Below, piece after piece: positions 44,880 through 57,215 of a stretch of DNA of 64,000 bases. Each line of letters begins with the position of its first letter. The stretch's first letter is position 1. Below the pieces are notes generated by a model. That model searched no databases. It was not told the origin of the DNA and saw nothing but the letters and a program-made list of their open reading frames with translations. Source of the DNA: Ahaetulla prasina (taxonomy: Eukaryota > Chordata > Lepidosauria > Squamata > Colubridae); NCBI RefSeq assembly GCF_028640845.1, contig NC_080541.1, positions 36,671,935 to 36,735,934 of the forward strand. The letters are read 5' to 3'. The position numbers and the translations under genes are program-made.

Positions 44880-45740
44880 CAGATAATGATAAACCAAGTT
44901 TTTCCACTTAGTCACTTAATATTATATTATATCCAAGTCTCTTTATCACTGCCGTTCCCCTTTCTTTTTCTCGTCACTCTCTCACTGCTTTTCCTTGGCA
45001 TCCTTACTTCCACCAATAGAGTCCAATTTGGCCCAATCACTCCCTTTTCTCTCCACTTTTCTTGCCAAAAATCACCGATCTGTTCTCTCCAGTGTCATTT
45101 TCTCCAGATCACCAGAGCTTTCTGTCCGATTCACCTCTCCTTTCGAAGTTATTCCTTTTCCGTTTCTTTCCACCATTATCCTACACTCTCCCACTGTCGT
45201 TTTCACACTTACAGTCTTATTCAGATCTTACTTTCCTTTTCACTTTCCTCCCTTGGCAATTTCCTTTTTTTTTTTATAAGACACAGCTCGTCTCTTTCAG
45301 TCGCCGCTAATTTTCTATCAGAGCTTCTTTCAGTTTTGCCAAATAGTTTTTAAATTTACTTACTTTGACAGGTCCAATCACCACACACGAGAGAGTTTCT
45401 CACCAGGAAAAATAGACACAGTCTGCTAATAATAGTTTCTTCCAATCCTCTTGTGGGCTGTCATGGCCTCGGGTCCACCATAGCAGATGAAATGATGGGA
45501 TGTCTTCTCGATACGTTAAAGAGGGCTTCCCTTACTTCAGTGGGCAATTGCACACTACCTCGCCGATCTCCGGAATTCCCCTCTGCTTCGCGCGGCTCTT
45601 CAAGCTCCACATGCCTTCGAAGGTTCCCCAATCACGGAAAAATCAGAAGTAAAGGACAGAGCTCATCCTTTTCCTTCTGTGCTGCCCCGACAGCACCACC
45701 GGAAGACTGTGTTTACCACAGTCTAATAGTCACATAATCA
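44880..45740 (-). other. Purine-rich, retroelement-leader-like block
   Basis: On the minus strand it is purine-rich and more CpG-rich than its surroundings. It includes a short frame beginning MVERNGKGITSKGEVNRTES at about 45180. This resembles a LINE 5' leader and ORF1 start, but I cannot match a family. The long plus-strand frames here are F/S/L-rich shadows. Confidence 0.3.
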
Positions 45741-46242
45741 CCAAGTGGTGGTCCCAAAATCCATTAGAGATATAAAGCTCAAACAATATATTAATATGGT
45801 CACCAGGCAACAACTGGTAGGTCAATTTCTATTCTCTTATCAGAATAATAATATTATATATCTGGCCTTTATTTTGTGAGAAGTAACATCACGACTGCAT
45901 TAACACCTTTTTTCTGAATATTTTTCGTCAGAGGCAATGAAATGTAGTTTCAGGCATTTAAGCAGTATTCTAAAAATGTTTTTTTCAAAATGCTAAATGT
46001 CCATGTGTGAGAGATCTGTATAACTCAGAGCTATAATGAACTTGGTTCATACAAATTAGTAAAGTGTCATTTATTTCTTCATTTTTAAATATGTAACACC
46101 TATATTGTTCAATTCATAATTTCACAATACCATCACATTTTTTTATTCATAAAAAGGCTTCCTACTGAAAAGCTTATTCATAAATTCCCTATTTCAATGT
46201 GGTCAAAAGAAGAATTTCCTAGAGGAAAATCTTGTTCCTTAC
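45741..46242. other. Unique intronic DNA
   Basis: AT-rich, directly downstream of exon A on the minus strand. Confidence 0.45.
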
Positions 46243-46352
46243 CATTTTCCCCAAAGGTCGCTTTACAAGGGCTGGAATTATTCGGTAAGCATTGCCATGT
46301 CCAGACTTAATGAATCCTACATATTTGCTTATTTCTCCTTCTTCCATAAACA
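46243..46352 (-). CDS. CNBD1: CNBD1-like exon A (110 bp), cyclic-nucleotide-binding fold
   Basis: On the minus strand a pyrimidine-rich acceptor (TTATTTTATTGTTGCAG) precedes TGTTTATGG and the donor ATG/GTAAGG follows. The exon has 2 leading bases of a split codon and then 36 codons with no stop: FMEEGEISKYVGFIKSGHGN, then AYRIIPALVKRPLGKM. It ends on a full codon, matching the phase-0 start of exon B. The E-G-E...VGFI.SG pattern fits the first beta strands of a cyclic-nucleotide-binding domain. The preceding exon was not found and is probably beyond the window. Confidence 0.76.
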
Positions 46353-46441
46353 CTGCAACAATAAAATAACAATAAATTATTTCTCTGTATGCATGCATAT
46401 ATACATGTCTGTCTCTCTCTCTTGTGTAAAGAGGTTTCCCA

Positions 46442-46691
46442 CAGTGGTGGGTTTGAACTGGTGTTACTACCGGTTCGCTTCGCGCACACGCTTCGATTTT
46501 CAGAACAGCTGAGGCACGGCAATCCGCTCTGCTGCTTCTATCAGCTGGGTTAAAAACAAATATAGGTAGATATAGTGCAGGGGCGGGTGGAGGGCCCAGT
46601 TGACAGTCACAGTGAACCGGTTCGCTGCCAATTCACCATCGTCACTACCAGATCACCTGAATCGGGGAAAACCAGTAGCAACCCACCACTG
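46442..46691. mobile_element. Non-autonomous hAT element (CAGTGGTGGG family), 250 bp
   Basis: Starts CAGTGGTGGGTTTGAACTGG and ends AGCAACCCACCACTG. The perfect 8-bp duplication GTTTCCCA lies at 46434-46441 and 46692-46699. It inserted about 80 bp upstream of exon A in the host intron. Confidence 0.92.
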
Positions 46692-47126
46692 GTTTCCCAC
46701 CATCATTTGAAACAAGTAAATGGAACAGATATAGTGTACTATATTTGCAGGCTCATGAGAACATATTGAATGATGTGAATGCTACCAAAATGAAATAAGG
46801 ATGAAGTGTATAACATTGTCCTTAGTCCTAGACTACTGTTATTTCCCCCATTTCTGTAATATTGATAGAAACATGCCGCAAATTCTTCAATATGTCTGGA
46901 ATGCATTCTCTATACAGTTACTTAGAATACAAGTTTGCTATTTAGTGTTGAATAATTATTTCCCATTTATGAAATTGTTGCTTTGGTGGTATATAGAGAG
47001 AATAGAGAGAATCACCCAGGGCTGTCCATGTTAAATAGCCAGAATTTTGTTTCCAGTGGTTCTAGAAAGTCCTATGCCTTTTCATATAGTTATATATATA
47101 GTTGCAGTATATAATTAATGTTATTA

Positions 47127-47145
47127 TACATACATACATACATAC

Positions 47146-47176
<31 letters not shown>

Positions 47177-47598
47177 CATACATACATACATACACACATA
47201 CAAGGGACACGGTGGGTAAGACACTGAGCTTGTCAACTGAAAGGTCAGCAGTTCAGCAGTTCAAATCCCTAGTGCTGCATAACGGGGTGAGCTCCCGTTA
47301 CTTGTCCCAGCTTCTGCCAACCTAGCAGTTCTAAAGTACGTAAAAAATGCAAGTAGAAAAATAGGGACCACCTTGGTGGGAAGGTAACAGTGTTCTGTGC
47401 ACCTTTGGCATTCAGTCATGCCGGCCACATGACCACGGAGACGTCTTCGGACAGCACTGGCTCTTCGGCTTTGAAACGGAGATGAGCACCACACCCTAGA
47501 GTCGGGAACAACTAGCACATATGTGTGCGGGGAACCTTTACTTTACCTTTATACATACATACATACATACATACATACATACATACATACATACATAA
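47127..47598. repeat. (CATA)n array split by a SINE
   Basis: (TACA)n runs at 47127-47202 and again at 47552-47598, on either side of the SINE. They were probably one array before the insertion. Confidence 0.93.
47203..47551 (+). mobile_element. Sauria/ACA-type SINE, near full length
   Basis: tRNA-like head with CACTGAGCTTGTC and the B-box GTTCAAATCCC (47259-47269). The body has TTGTCCCAGCTTCTGCCAACC and CCACATGACCACGGAGACGT. The 3' end ACCTTTACTTTACCTTTA is the BovB-like tail used for mobilisation. It inserted inside a (CATA)n array, so the target duplication cannot be delimited. Confidence 0.9.
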
Positions 47599-50500
47599 TA
47601 GTTAATGTACTATAGGTAATATAAATTGTTTGATTATATTTAATAACTGTTCCATTCCACAGGCAGAACATTTGGGGAAGACTGAAATATTATTTTCTCC
47701 TCTGAACCAAGATGATTTGGTAGTACCAAGAGTATTCCTTAAATTCTCCAGAATAAATCTGCTGGAAGAAAAAGTGGTTTCTGGTTTCAGGCCAAGCCAA
47801 AATCAAAACATCATAACACTCTACTTTGTCCATTGTTCTTTGTATCAACCTTAACTAAAACAAGTAGGAAGAAAGGATTGCTTTTTGACACAAAAATGGC
47901 TTAATGAAATTATTACATGAAATAAATCACATATTTGCTATAATGAAATCAGGGAGACAAGCACTATACTGTTCATTTCAGAAGTCTACATGGACACCAA
48001 GGGGAAGAAGCCATAGAACATTAGACAGACTGCACAGCTGTGAAGAATACAGGCTCCATGGAACAGGAGTAGTGTAAAGTCATTGCAGACTTTTATTTGA
48101 TATAGAAATACAAGAGCAAAGCTCTATTGAAGTCAGAGAAGCTATGAATCTGAGTTTTCTACACCAGCTGGATAGCTCAGCTTGAGTTGGCACCTAACAT
48201 TTTTCCATGGCTGGAAAAAAATAGCAATAATAAATGCAGATGCTTTCCAAATGTAATGTTGCCATTATATGCTCCTTTGTGACTGTTCATTGATGTAAAA
48301 TGGCTAGGCACTAAAAACCGCTCATTACTTAACCCAAATTTATTGGCAACTGACAATAAAACACTGACAGTACTGTAAATGCTAAGGTGACATTAAGGCT
48401 CAAGTAGATTTTTTTTTTTAAGAAATAACTTCATTGGGGATTCTACATTAAACTAACACCATGACTTTCATGTAATAGTAGAACACACCCAAATATTGAT
48501 GATAATCTTTAGTAATAAACATTTTGAGGAACACATTCTTCCCATCTGATAATTATATAAAGAACAGTTGCTATGTGTTATTGAGTTTAACCAAAATCCT
48601 ATTTTTTCAGATATTATATAGTCTCTTTTATGTTGAATCAGAATTGGAAAGGGGAATGGGATTAGGAAATATCTCTCTTAAGTTAAATTTCATTTCACAA
48701 TGAAAAAGTTCTTATGATGTCACTAGTTGCAGAATGCTGTACATATATCAGGAACTTTATCTTAATAACAATAAAAATCTAGAAACATAAAAATGAAGTT
48801 GAGTTATTCATATATTCTTCATCATTACTTTGAGAAAATATTCAAACTAGTTGCTACCATCTAAGTACTATAGGACTGGGAAAAACTGCCTCTTTCTTCA
48901 GATAGGCCATAAAACAGAAGATAAGGAACATTGGCATCATAGACCTAATACAGTATAGCAAGACATGCTCTTTGGTCTACTAATATCTCCCTGAAGTCAC
49001 TATACAAAGATCCATGCTTTCTGGGCTATTATTGAGGAATATATGGATCCACTGTTTCTTTGAGGCCTTCTTTTTCCTTATTCTGAATGTTCTTTAGGAA
49101 TGATACACATTAAACAAAACAAGCACTTGCGAATCTATGATTAAAGAGCCTTTGCAAAGAGAAAATCTTCAACATTTAACAGTCCAGCTTTTTATCAAAT
49201 TGCCTTTTTCAAATTTTACAATTAGGTAAAACCAACATCTAGGGGAAAATCAGTCAAGCCAGATGATTTTGAGGTGGTTCCTGCTTAGATGTCAGTGCAA
49301 AGTACAGTAATTGATTTATCCTGTTGATTACCCAGAAAATCCAGTGAACTAATCATTATCCTAGTTATATCAGATAGCATAGAGATAGCTCACAGAAAAA
49401 CATGGACACTGTGCTGCAAAAACTAAGAGAATATTACTTCTTAAACAAAAAGGCAATGACATATTTAGACCACATAATAATATGGATATTGATATATATA
49501 TCCATATATAACAGATGTCAGTATAAAGTTTTTTCCTTCAAAGATAATGTACTGTGTGGTTGTGAAATCTGGACCACTGGGAGAGGGGAATAGATGCATC
49601 CAAATTATGCATTTGGAAATGATTTCTAGAGTATTGTAGACTTCAAGAAGAATCAATCAACCAATACTGAACTAAATATAGATTGACTGCTTCCTTAAGG
49701 GAATGATTAGCAAACAGAAACTTGGGACATATGATGTCTTCAGGTGATGGACAAAATAAACAACTATGTTTGGCAGGGTTTAAAAAATAGGAGAAAATAA
49801 CTTGGAAGAGTTCTCCTTGGAAAAGCTACTGATTATTATAGAGATACAAAGTTGTCCATACCTATCAAATGTAATGCAACATTTAAATGACTAAATCCTG
49901 TTTATTTATTTGTTTGTTTGTTTCAGCATAGTGATATTGAACTGATTACTTAATAGTAAAATCTCCATTGTATTGTTACTTAATATACACATAAACATTT
50001 AACAATAATTAAAATATCTTTTTTTTTTACTTTTTTTGGCAAGAAATTGAATCCTGAAAGAATTTTTAAAAAAGAAACTCAAAGGCAACAAAAGTATAAT
50101 ATGTCAGTGATGCAACCAATGTGTTTTTCATATAATATAATACAATGCAAATTTGGAGAAGTAGCCAAATTAGCTTCACAGGACTGAATGTTTCCTGTAA
50201 GTATAAGAACAGAAGGAAGAGGCCTCACTGGGGAAGTATTGGAAGAACCATTGTGATTTGCAAACCATAATTTATGCCTTAACGTTTCATTGAAGTCAGC
50301 CAGGCAATTATGGTTTACTTAATAAACTCTGGGTGACTCATACCATGTCATACCATGTCACTGTAGATTTGGGGCACTGCTTATATTGACTTGAAGACAG
50401 TATAGCCTTTATAAAGTGAAATGAAGTCTTCATTACAAAACGATTTACAATGTAGTAATGAGTATTTAACAAATTAGGGCTTATTTCACAGCAAGCAGAC

Positions 50501-51189
50501 TCCACAGGAAATATAGGACAGATCATCCTGGAGAAGGTCAATCTATGTACAGTAAGACTTAACCCCATCTTGATGGTGCAAAATCCGTAAATTAAAATTT
50601 CAGGTGGAGAAGGAATCTGTATTTTCTCCAGAAATGCCCTCTACAATTGCAGTCCAATTCTGGGAAAAGACTATTTTTAAGTAGTTGCAGACAGGTGTTG
50701 CCGAACTAACATCAAATGTGGCTGTATGCTTGGTAAAGTAATTTCTAAATGTAACTATCACATCTTTACAATTTGTAGTGACTGTATAAAGGGAACAAAG
50801 AATATTATTTATAGGTTTTTAGTCCTTTATTACTACATCAGTCTTTGTAACCCTGCCACAAATCTTGGTTTTAGGTCCTGGTTTCAGCTATCCCAAATCA
50901 CAGGTCCTTCAGATTTGGAGGACACAGACATCCATAAAGTCTTTTAAAAGAGCCAGCATGCAACATGGGGAGATATGGAGAAAGTTCATATGCCTTTATT
51001 AACCAAGCTTTATAATTCAAGGCATTATGCAAGCACAGCTCATATCTCTTTGTTCAGCTCCTCTATCAAGGTTGCTTTCAGATAAAATTAACTCAGTGCC
51101 AATGGAGGTAGCTGCATATAAAGCAAGGTACATTCCAGATATTTGGAAGACAGGTTTTTCTTCTCCAGCCAAAACTCAGTCATAAGTCT
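47599..51189. other. Unique AT-rich DNA, 3.6 kb
   Basis: No repeat ends, coding exon or microsatellite is recognised in this stretch. It is the longest repeat-free part of the window and is likely to be ancestral intron. Confidence 0.5.
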
Positions 51190-51246
<57 letters not shown>

Positions 51247-51247
51247 T
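51190..51247. repeat. (CTAT)n microsatellite
   Basis: About 14 perfect units. Confidence 0.96.
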
Positions 51248-51439
51248 TGAACAAAGGACTGCCTGCTGGAAAATTTAGTGATGAATTTTGTTGGCATGCT
51301 GAATGTTGCCACTTCTGTAAAGATCTATGTTTAAACCAAAACATGGATGGAGATTGAGAAGCATTGATTGCATTTAGAGTCATGTCTATCTAAAAAAAAT
51401 ATTTCAGTAGAAGAATATCTGTAGCTCATCAAAAACCTG

Positions 51440-51605
51440 TGGGGTTTTTGGTGCTCTCTAAGCTTGGGTTTTTTTTGTATTTTTTGCAGATGTTTCATTA
51501 CCAAATTAAGTAACATCATCACTGTGAGTTCATCAGCAAATATGCAGTGATTATGTTACCAAGTTTAGTATCAAAATGCCTGCAAGCAAGCAAGCAAGCT
51601 TAAAA
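51440..51605. mobile_element. Head-on pair of Penelope-like tails
   Basis: The minus-strand tail (51440-51522) and plus-strand tail (51547-51605) of one PLE family face each other across about 24 bp. Each has a decayed hammerhead-like core and a GCAAG-rich flank. The family is the same as 3632-3680. Confidence 0.55.
51489..51522 (-). ncRNA. Hammerhead-like core, partly decayed
   Basis: GTGATGA in place of CTGATGA (C3 lost), stem GTTACT/GGTAAT, then GAAACATC in place of GAAACGTC. The 34-nt length is kept. Confidence 0.4.
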
Positions 51606-52611
51606 AATATATTTTCAACAATGGCAGCAGTATGACAATTTGCTGGTTGCTGGCAAATTAGCAGTTTACTAGTTCCATCTACTGTGCAAGTGAGATGAAA
51701 TAATTGCCAGAAAATACTTCTTAATAGGTTTCCTCATATTTCACTTCATTTTTTCCCTGTGGTTTGTATCTAAAATATTCTTTTACTATATATTGTGTCC
51801 AACAGATATATGATCATTCAGATTGGAACTATCCACCAATTTTAGATACTGTGTATGCTTGAATCCTCTATTTTTTCTATACCTTGAGAAGTTTTAGCAA
51901 TACCAAATTATATTTGGAAAAATTGGTTTGTAATGTATTTGCCTTCAAAAGCGCTGGACCAGGACATGGGATTTTGTGAATCACTTAATTTTACTTAAGT
52001 GATGACTAAGCTTTCTACTGACCCTGTGCACAAGAATGAGTTTCAGTACCTTCAAATCACAGATTCATACATATATATGAGAAGCATCAAAGAAGTCAAC
52101 AGGTAGATGAATACCCTTCCTGAATAATAAAGAAAAAGGGATAGGATTTGCATTTCATAGAATTAAGAATTCCAGCTGCTTCAAAGTGGAGAATTCATGG
52201 TTATTATAGCTTATCGTGAAAATATGAGACAGGAGTAAAATTGTTTAAATGGCTTTTTACATATAAAAGCCAACAGGGAGCAAATATGAGAGTTATAACA
52301 TTTAGCTATCAACTGAGGGAATATGTAATCAGTCCGCATGCCTGAACATATCAAGGGTAATATCCTTGCCACCAAGATTCACTTTCTTTTTAATATATCA
52401 ATATAAAAGGATTTTAGTTGTAGCAAAAAAAGCGGGGGAGAGTAGTTTGGCTGCATTTAAATTTAGTGTTTCACCTTCAAAGTATATACTTTGAAAATTG
52501 TATATTATAAAGCTCCTGTGATGAAAACACAACTAATATAGTTATGGCTAAGAACCAGGGGAGTGTTCCTACTATAGCCTTCTCCCAGTGTCATGGTGTG
52601 CTGGGGACATA
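51606..52611. other. Unique AT-rich DNA
   Basis: No gene or repeat is recognised. Confidence 0.5.

Positions 52612-52657
<46 letters not shown>
52612..52657. repeat. (GAT)n microsatellite
   Basis: About 15 units. Confidence 0.95.
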
Positions 52658-52909
52658 GGTGATCTCTGTTGATGTCTTTGACTATAAGAAGCTCCAGATG
52701 ACCTAAGTTATTTGGTGGCCATTAAGAGGCATCTTGATCAAAACTGATTTTGGCTATTGGCCTTCAATAAGCTCACGGGAGCTCAGTCAGAAATAATACA
52801 AGGGTGCCTTTGTGATTATCAGATTATTAATGTAGCTCTGGGGTATTTGTAAAATAGGAATTTTGATAATGTAGAAGATTCTCACAGGGACTGGCCTCAC
52901 AAGTCATGT

Positions 52910-53265
52910 GTTCATTTATTTATTTACTAACCAAATTATGTTGCCACCTATTTTTGGAGGGTGAACAACAATCAGATAAAGACAACAAATAAAAACAAAA
53001 ATATAAAATGTATAATCCATATTAAGCTAGAAATGCAACCTCTAGGCAATAGAGGATAAAAAAGGCCATCTCATCAGTGCAGTCTCTGTTTGCCTGAGAG
53101 GTCCAGGGAGCCTGAGAACATAGGCAGGTTTCTATGGTTTTTTAATTAACAAAAAGTATGGAGCCAATCTAATTTTGGGAGGAAAAATATTCCATAAAGC
53201 AGGCACCATGGCAGGAAAGATATATCTCATAGGACCCACCAAATGAAAGTCCCTAATTGTTAGTA
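52910..53265 (-). mobile_element. CR1/L3-like 3' fragment, minus strand, interrupted by hAT
   Basis: The minus strand reads SYEIYLSCHG-like and then ALWNI(F)PP-like words, and CLCSQAPWTSQ, in the order of the CR1/L3 C-terminus. The 3' UTR begins at an (ATTT)n tail near 52912. The hAT at 53274 lies at its upstream edge. Decayed. Confidence 0.5.
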
Positions 53266-53273
53266 CCTGCAAT

Positions 53274-53629
53274 CAGGGGTGGGCTTCAAAAATTTTAGCA
53301 AGGGGTTCTCTGCCCAGTTGCTGGATGGGCATGGCCATGGCAGGGGGAGTGTTTTTGCCCTCCCTGGGCTCCGAAGGCTTTCCTCAAGCCTCCTGGAGGG
53401 TGAAAACAGCCTCACCAGGCTTCCATTAGGCCTGTTTTTCACCCTCCTGAGCCTCCGTTTGCGCCCTGCTCTTACCTGCATCCAAAACAGGCCACGTGGG
53501 GACCTCCTGAGAGGAGTGGAGTGGGCAGGGCGCGGCCAGCCAAGAATGGGATTTGGGGTTCTCTGAACTGCACAGAATCTTAGCTAGAGGTTCTCCCAAA
53601 CCCCTGCGAACCCCCAGTAGCCCACCCTG
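53274..53629. mobile_element. Non-autonomous hAT element (CAGTGGTGGG family), 356 bp
   Basis: Starts CAGGGGTGGGCTTCAAAAAT and ends CCCAGTAGCCCACCCTG. The perfect 8-bp duplication CCTGCAAT lies at 53266-53273 and 53630-53637. The largest copy of the family here, with a GC-rich interior. Confidence 0.9.
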
Positions 53630-53639
53630 CCTGCAATAT

Positions 53640-54990
53640 ACCTACTCTGCAAAATCTCATGTTATTATCTGCTTTGTCAAAATTTCTTAAATCTTAGCTT
53701 CAGTTATATGGCTTCACACAACCTGACTGACTGACTTGACTGACTGATTATGTGCCATCATTGTCAACTCTTAGAAAGCATAAATTATTTGCATGACAAT
53801 CTGTTCCCATTACATTATCCCTTACATGATAATGAAAAGACTGAAGATTTTCATAGTGAAAAACGGGGAAGAGGGGAACCAAGTACCATGTTTAATTGTG
53901 TAGCAAAAGAACATACAATGCACAAAAATGCATCAATGAGCAGTAAGTTTTTAAAAATCTACAGCAGTTTGCAGATATTCAGAGCTAAGTTTTTACAATT
54001 TAGACTTGATGAGTCAGATATTCAACAATCAGTTTAATCAATTACATTTTTCAGAAGCTTGTATTGGTGTTATTAGAATTGTCTTTATAGACATCTTAAA
54101 ATTTTAATGAATTCCTCACTAGTTTTTTATTTTAATACAATTTAACATCCAGTCCCCTGTATATGCCACGTTATTGTGAATAGTATTCTTTTAAGGTGGT
54201 TAATAGTCAATAAATAAAACAAATAAAAATCACTGAGCCTTGTCTTAATGAAAACATTATATTTTGAGGAGAGCCACATGAAAACTATTTCCAAAGAAAA
54301 TTATTCATTTTCTTTATGAAATATATTGCAGATATTGTTTCTGTGTTTTTGTATCACTATATATTCTGTTCACTATGTGTAGAAAATTATATACTGCAAT
54401 CATTAATGAAACACAATGGCATTCTAGAATATTTTTTAAAAAAGTCATGAATGAAAAGAAAATCCATAGCAATAGAAAGAAGACAAGTATTGATATTTAC
54501 AAAAATAATCGTTAATATTTCTAACCAAAACATCGTACTACATTCTAAGATACCATAATCTACTGAAATGAAATGCAATCCTCACTCTATCCCCCACTCC
54601 CAACACACAAAAGTAACTCAGTAGAGAATTTTGAGAACTTTTCAAAATAATTCATGGTAACAACAGTGATCAGCGTGTGGTATTTGCCTCCATTTTAAAT
54701 AAGCTGCCTGATTTGGGGGGGGGGGGAGAGGGGGACAGACGACTTACATGACTATTTATTTTGCAAGAATAAAATTAGTACAGCAAATCAAGCCACTGTG
54801 ATTTAATGATTTGAGATGCTATATCAGTCATTGTGGGACTTGGGTTTTCTTCCTAATTTCCTAATTTCATACCAGCTTGTCCTGGCAAAAGTTATCACCA
54901 TCAAAACCCTATATGACTAGAGGCTTTATTTTCCAAGGGCCCACTATTTTCTGCATTAATTGCTTATATAATTGCCATCTCATCGTGTCA
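53640..54990. other. Unique AT-rich DNA with poly-G run
   Basis: A 13-G run followed by purines lies at about 54715-54735. No gene is seen. Confidence 0.5.
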
Positions 54991-55214
54991 ATCTTATTTA
55001 TTTATTATTTATTTATTGATTTGATTTTTATACCGCCCTTCTCCCGAAGGACTCAGGGTGGTGTACAGGCAAGATAAAACATAAAATGTACAAATTAAAA
55101 TACAATTTAAAAAACTTATTTTAAAATTAGCCTGAAAAAATTAAAATATGCCATGAACTAAAAACCCCATTTAAAATTAATAAAATTTACAAAATTTAAA
55201 AATTAAAATTCAAT

Positions 55215-57215
55215 TCAAGCCAGCCCCGCGCGAATAAAAAGGTGTGTCTTCAGTTCGCGAGGGAATGTCCGAAGGTTAGGTATTTGGCGTAAGCTCGGGG
55301 GAAGCTCGTTCCAGAGTGTGGGAGGTCCCACAGAGAAGGCCCTTCCCCTGGGGGCCGCCAGCCGGCATTGTTTGGCGGATGGCACCCTGAGAAGTCCCTC
55401 TCTGTGAGAGCGTACGGGTCGGTGGGAGGCATGTGGTAACAGCAGGCGGTCCCGTAAGTACCCAGGCCCTAAGCCATGGAGCGCTTTAAAGGTCGTAACC
55501 AACACCTTAAAGTGCACTCGAAAGGCCACAGGTAGCCAGTGCAGTCTGCGCAGGAGCGGTGTTACGTGGGAGCTACGTGTAGCTCCCTCTATCACCCGCG
55601 CAGCTGCATTCTGGACTAACTGAAGCCTCCGAGTGCACTTCAAGGGGAGCCCCATGTAGAGAGCATTACAATAATCCAAGCGAGAGGTAACGAGCGCATG
55701 AGTGACCATGCACAAGGCATCCCGATCAAGGAAGGGGCGCAACTGCCGAACCAGGCGAACCTGGTGGAAGGCCCTCCTGGAGACAGCCGTCAAATGATCT
55801 TCAAGTGACAGCCGATCATCCAGGAGGACACCTAAGTTGCGCACCCTATCCTTTGGGGTCAATAACTCGCCTCCAACAGCCAGCCGCGGCTGCAGCTGGC
55901 TGAATCGGGATGCCGGCATCCACAGCCACTCCGTCTTGGAGGGATTAAGCTTGAGCCTGTTGCTCCCCATCCAGACCCGTACGGCTTCCAAACACCAGGA
56001 CAGCACTTCAACAACTTCATTGGGGTGGCCCGGGGTGGAAAAGTACAGCTGGGTGTCATCAGCGTACTGCTGGTAACTCACCCCGAAGCCACTGATGATC
56101 TCACCCAACGGCTTCATATAGATGTTGAACAGCAGAGGCGAGAGAATCAACCCCTGCGGGACCCCACAAGTGAGGCACCTCGCGGTCGACCTCTGCCCCC
56201 CTGTCAACACCGTCTGCGACCAGTCAGAGAGATAGGAGGAGAACCACCGATACACGGTGCCTCCCACTCCCAATCCCTCCAACAAGCAAGATACCATGGT
56301 CGATGGTATCAAAAGCCGCTGAGAGATCTAATAGGACCAGGGCAGAGGAATAACCCCTGTCCCTGGCCCTCCAGAGATCATCCATCAATGCGACCAAAGC
56401 TGTCTCCGTGCTGTATCCGGGTCGGAAGCCGGACTGGAACGGGTCTAGATAGACATCTTCATCCAGGTATTGGGGTAGCTGTCGCGCCACAGCACTCTCT
56501 ACAACCTTCGCAACAAAGTGAAGGTTGGAGACTGGATGATAATTACCCAAAATAGCTGGGTCCAGGGAGGGCTTCTTAAGGAGGGGTCTCACCACTGCCT
56601 CTTTCAAGGCGGCAGGGAAAACCCCTTCCAACAAAGAAGCGTTGATAATCCTCTGGAGCCAGCCTCGTGTCACCTCCTGAGTGGCCAGTACCAGCCAGGA
56701 AGGGCACGGGTCCAGTAAACATGTCGTGGCGTGAAGCCTCCCCAACAACCTGTCCACGTCCTTGGAGCCACAGGGTCAAACTCATCCCAAACGGACTCAA
56801 CAAGATGTGCCTCCTCTCCCTTGCTTGGATCATCCCAATTTCGGTCCAGACTGTCCCGGAGCTGAGCGATTTTATCGTATAGATAACCACTAAACTCCTC
56901 GGCTCGTCCCTGCAAAGGGTCATCCCGCACCTCCTGGTGAAGGAGGGAGCGGGTCACCCGAAACAGGGCGGCCGGGCGGTTATCTGCCAATGCAATGAGG
57001 GTGGAGGCATAAGAACGCCTCGCCTCCCTCATTGCCACTAGGTAGGTCCTAGAATAGGATCTAACTAGTGTCCGATCAGCCTCGGAGCGACTGGACTTCC
57101 AGATGCTCACTAGGCGTGTTCTCCGGCGTTTCATCTCCCTCAGCCTGTCGGAGAACCAAGGGGCCGGGCGAGATCTGCGCCAGGTCAGAGGCCGCAAAGG
57201 CGCGACACGGTCCAA
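55215..57215 (-). pseudogene. CR1 linker and reverse transcriptase, frameshifted
   Basis: Three overlapping minus-strand frames (57215-56670, 56757-56224, 56312-55215) together cover the linker (RRSRPAPWFSDRLREMKRR), RT motifs [25 protein letters not shown] and [15 protein letters not shown], the catalytic YADD at 56055-56066 (reverse), and the C-terminus ELKTHLFIRAGLA. Junctions near 56720 and 56280 are single-base or small indels relative to the copy at 38060. YADD is intact but no long product could be made. Confidence 0.87.

Noticed and set aside
44886..45353. 155-codon plus-strand frame rich in F, S and L
   Set aside because: Complement of a purine-rich minus-strand block. No transmembrane protein family is recognised.
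47655..47760. Plus-strand acceptor-like site followed by an open stretch
   Set aside because: The acceptor tract is weak, no good donor is present, and the frame has no recognisable motif.
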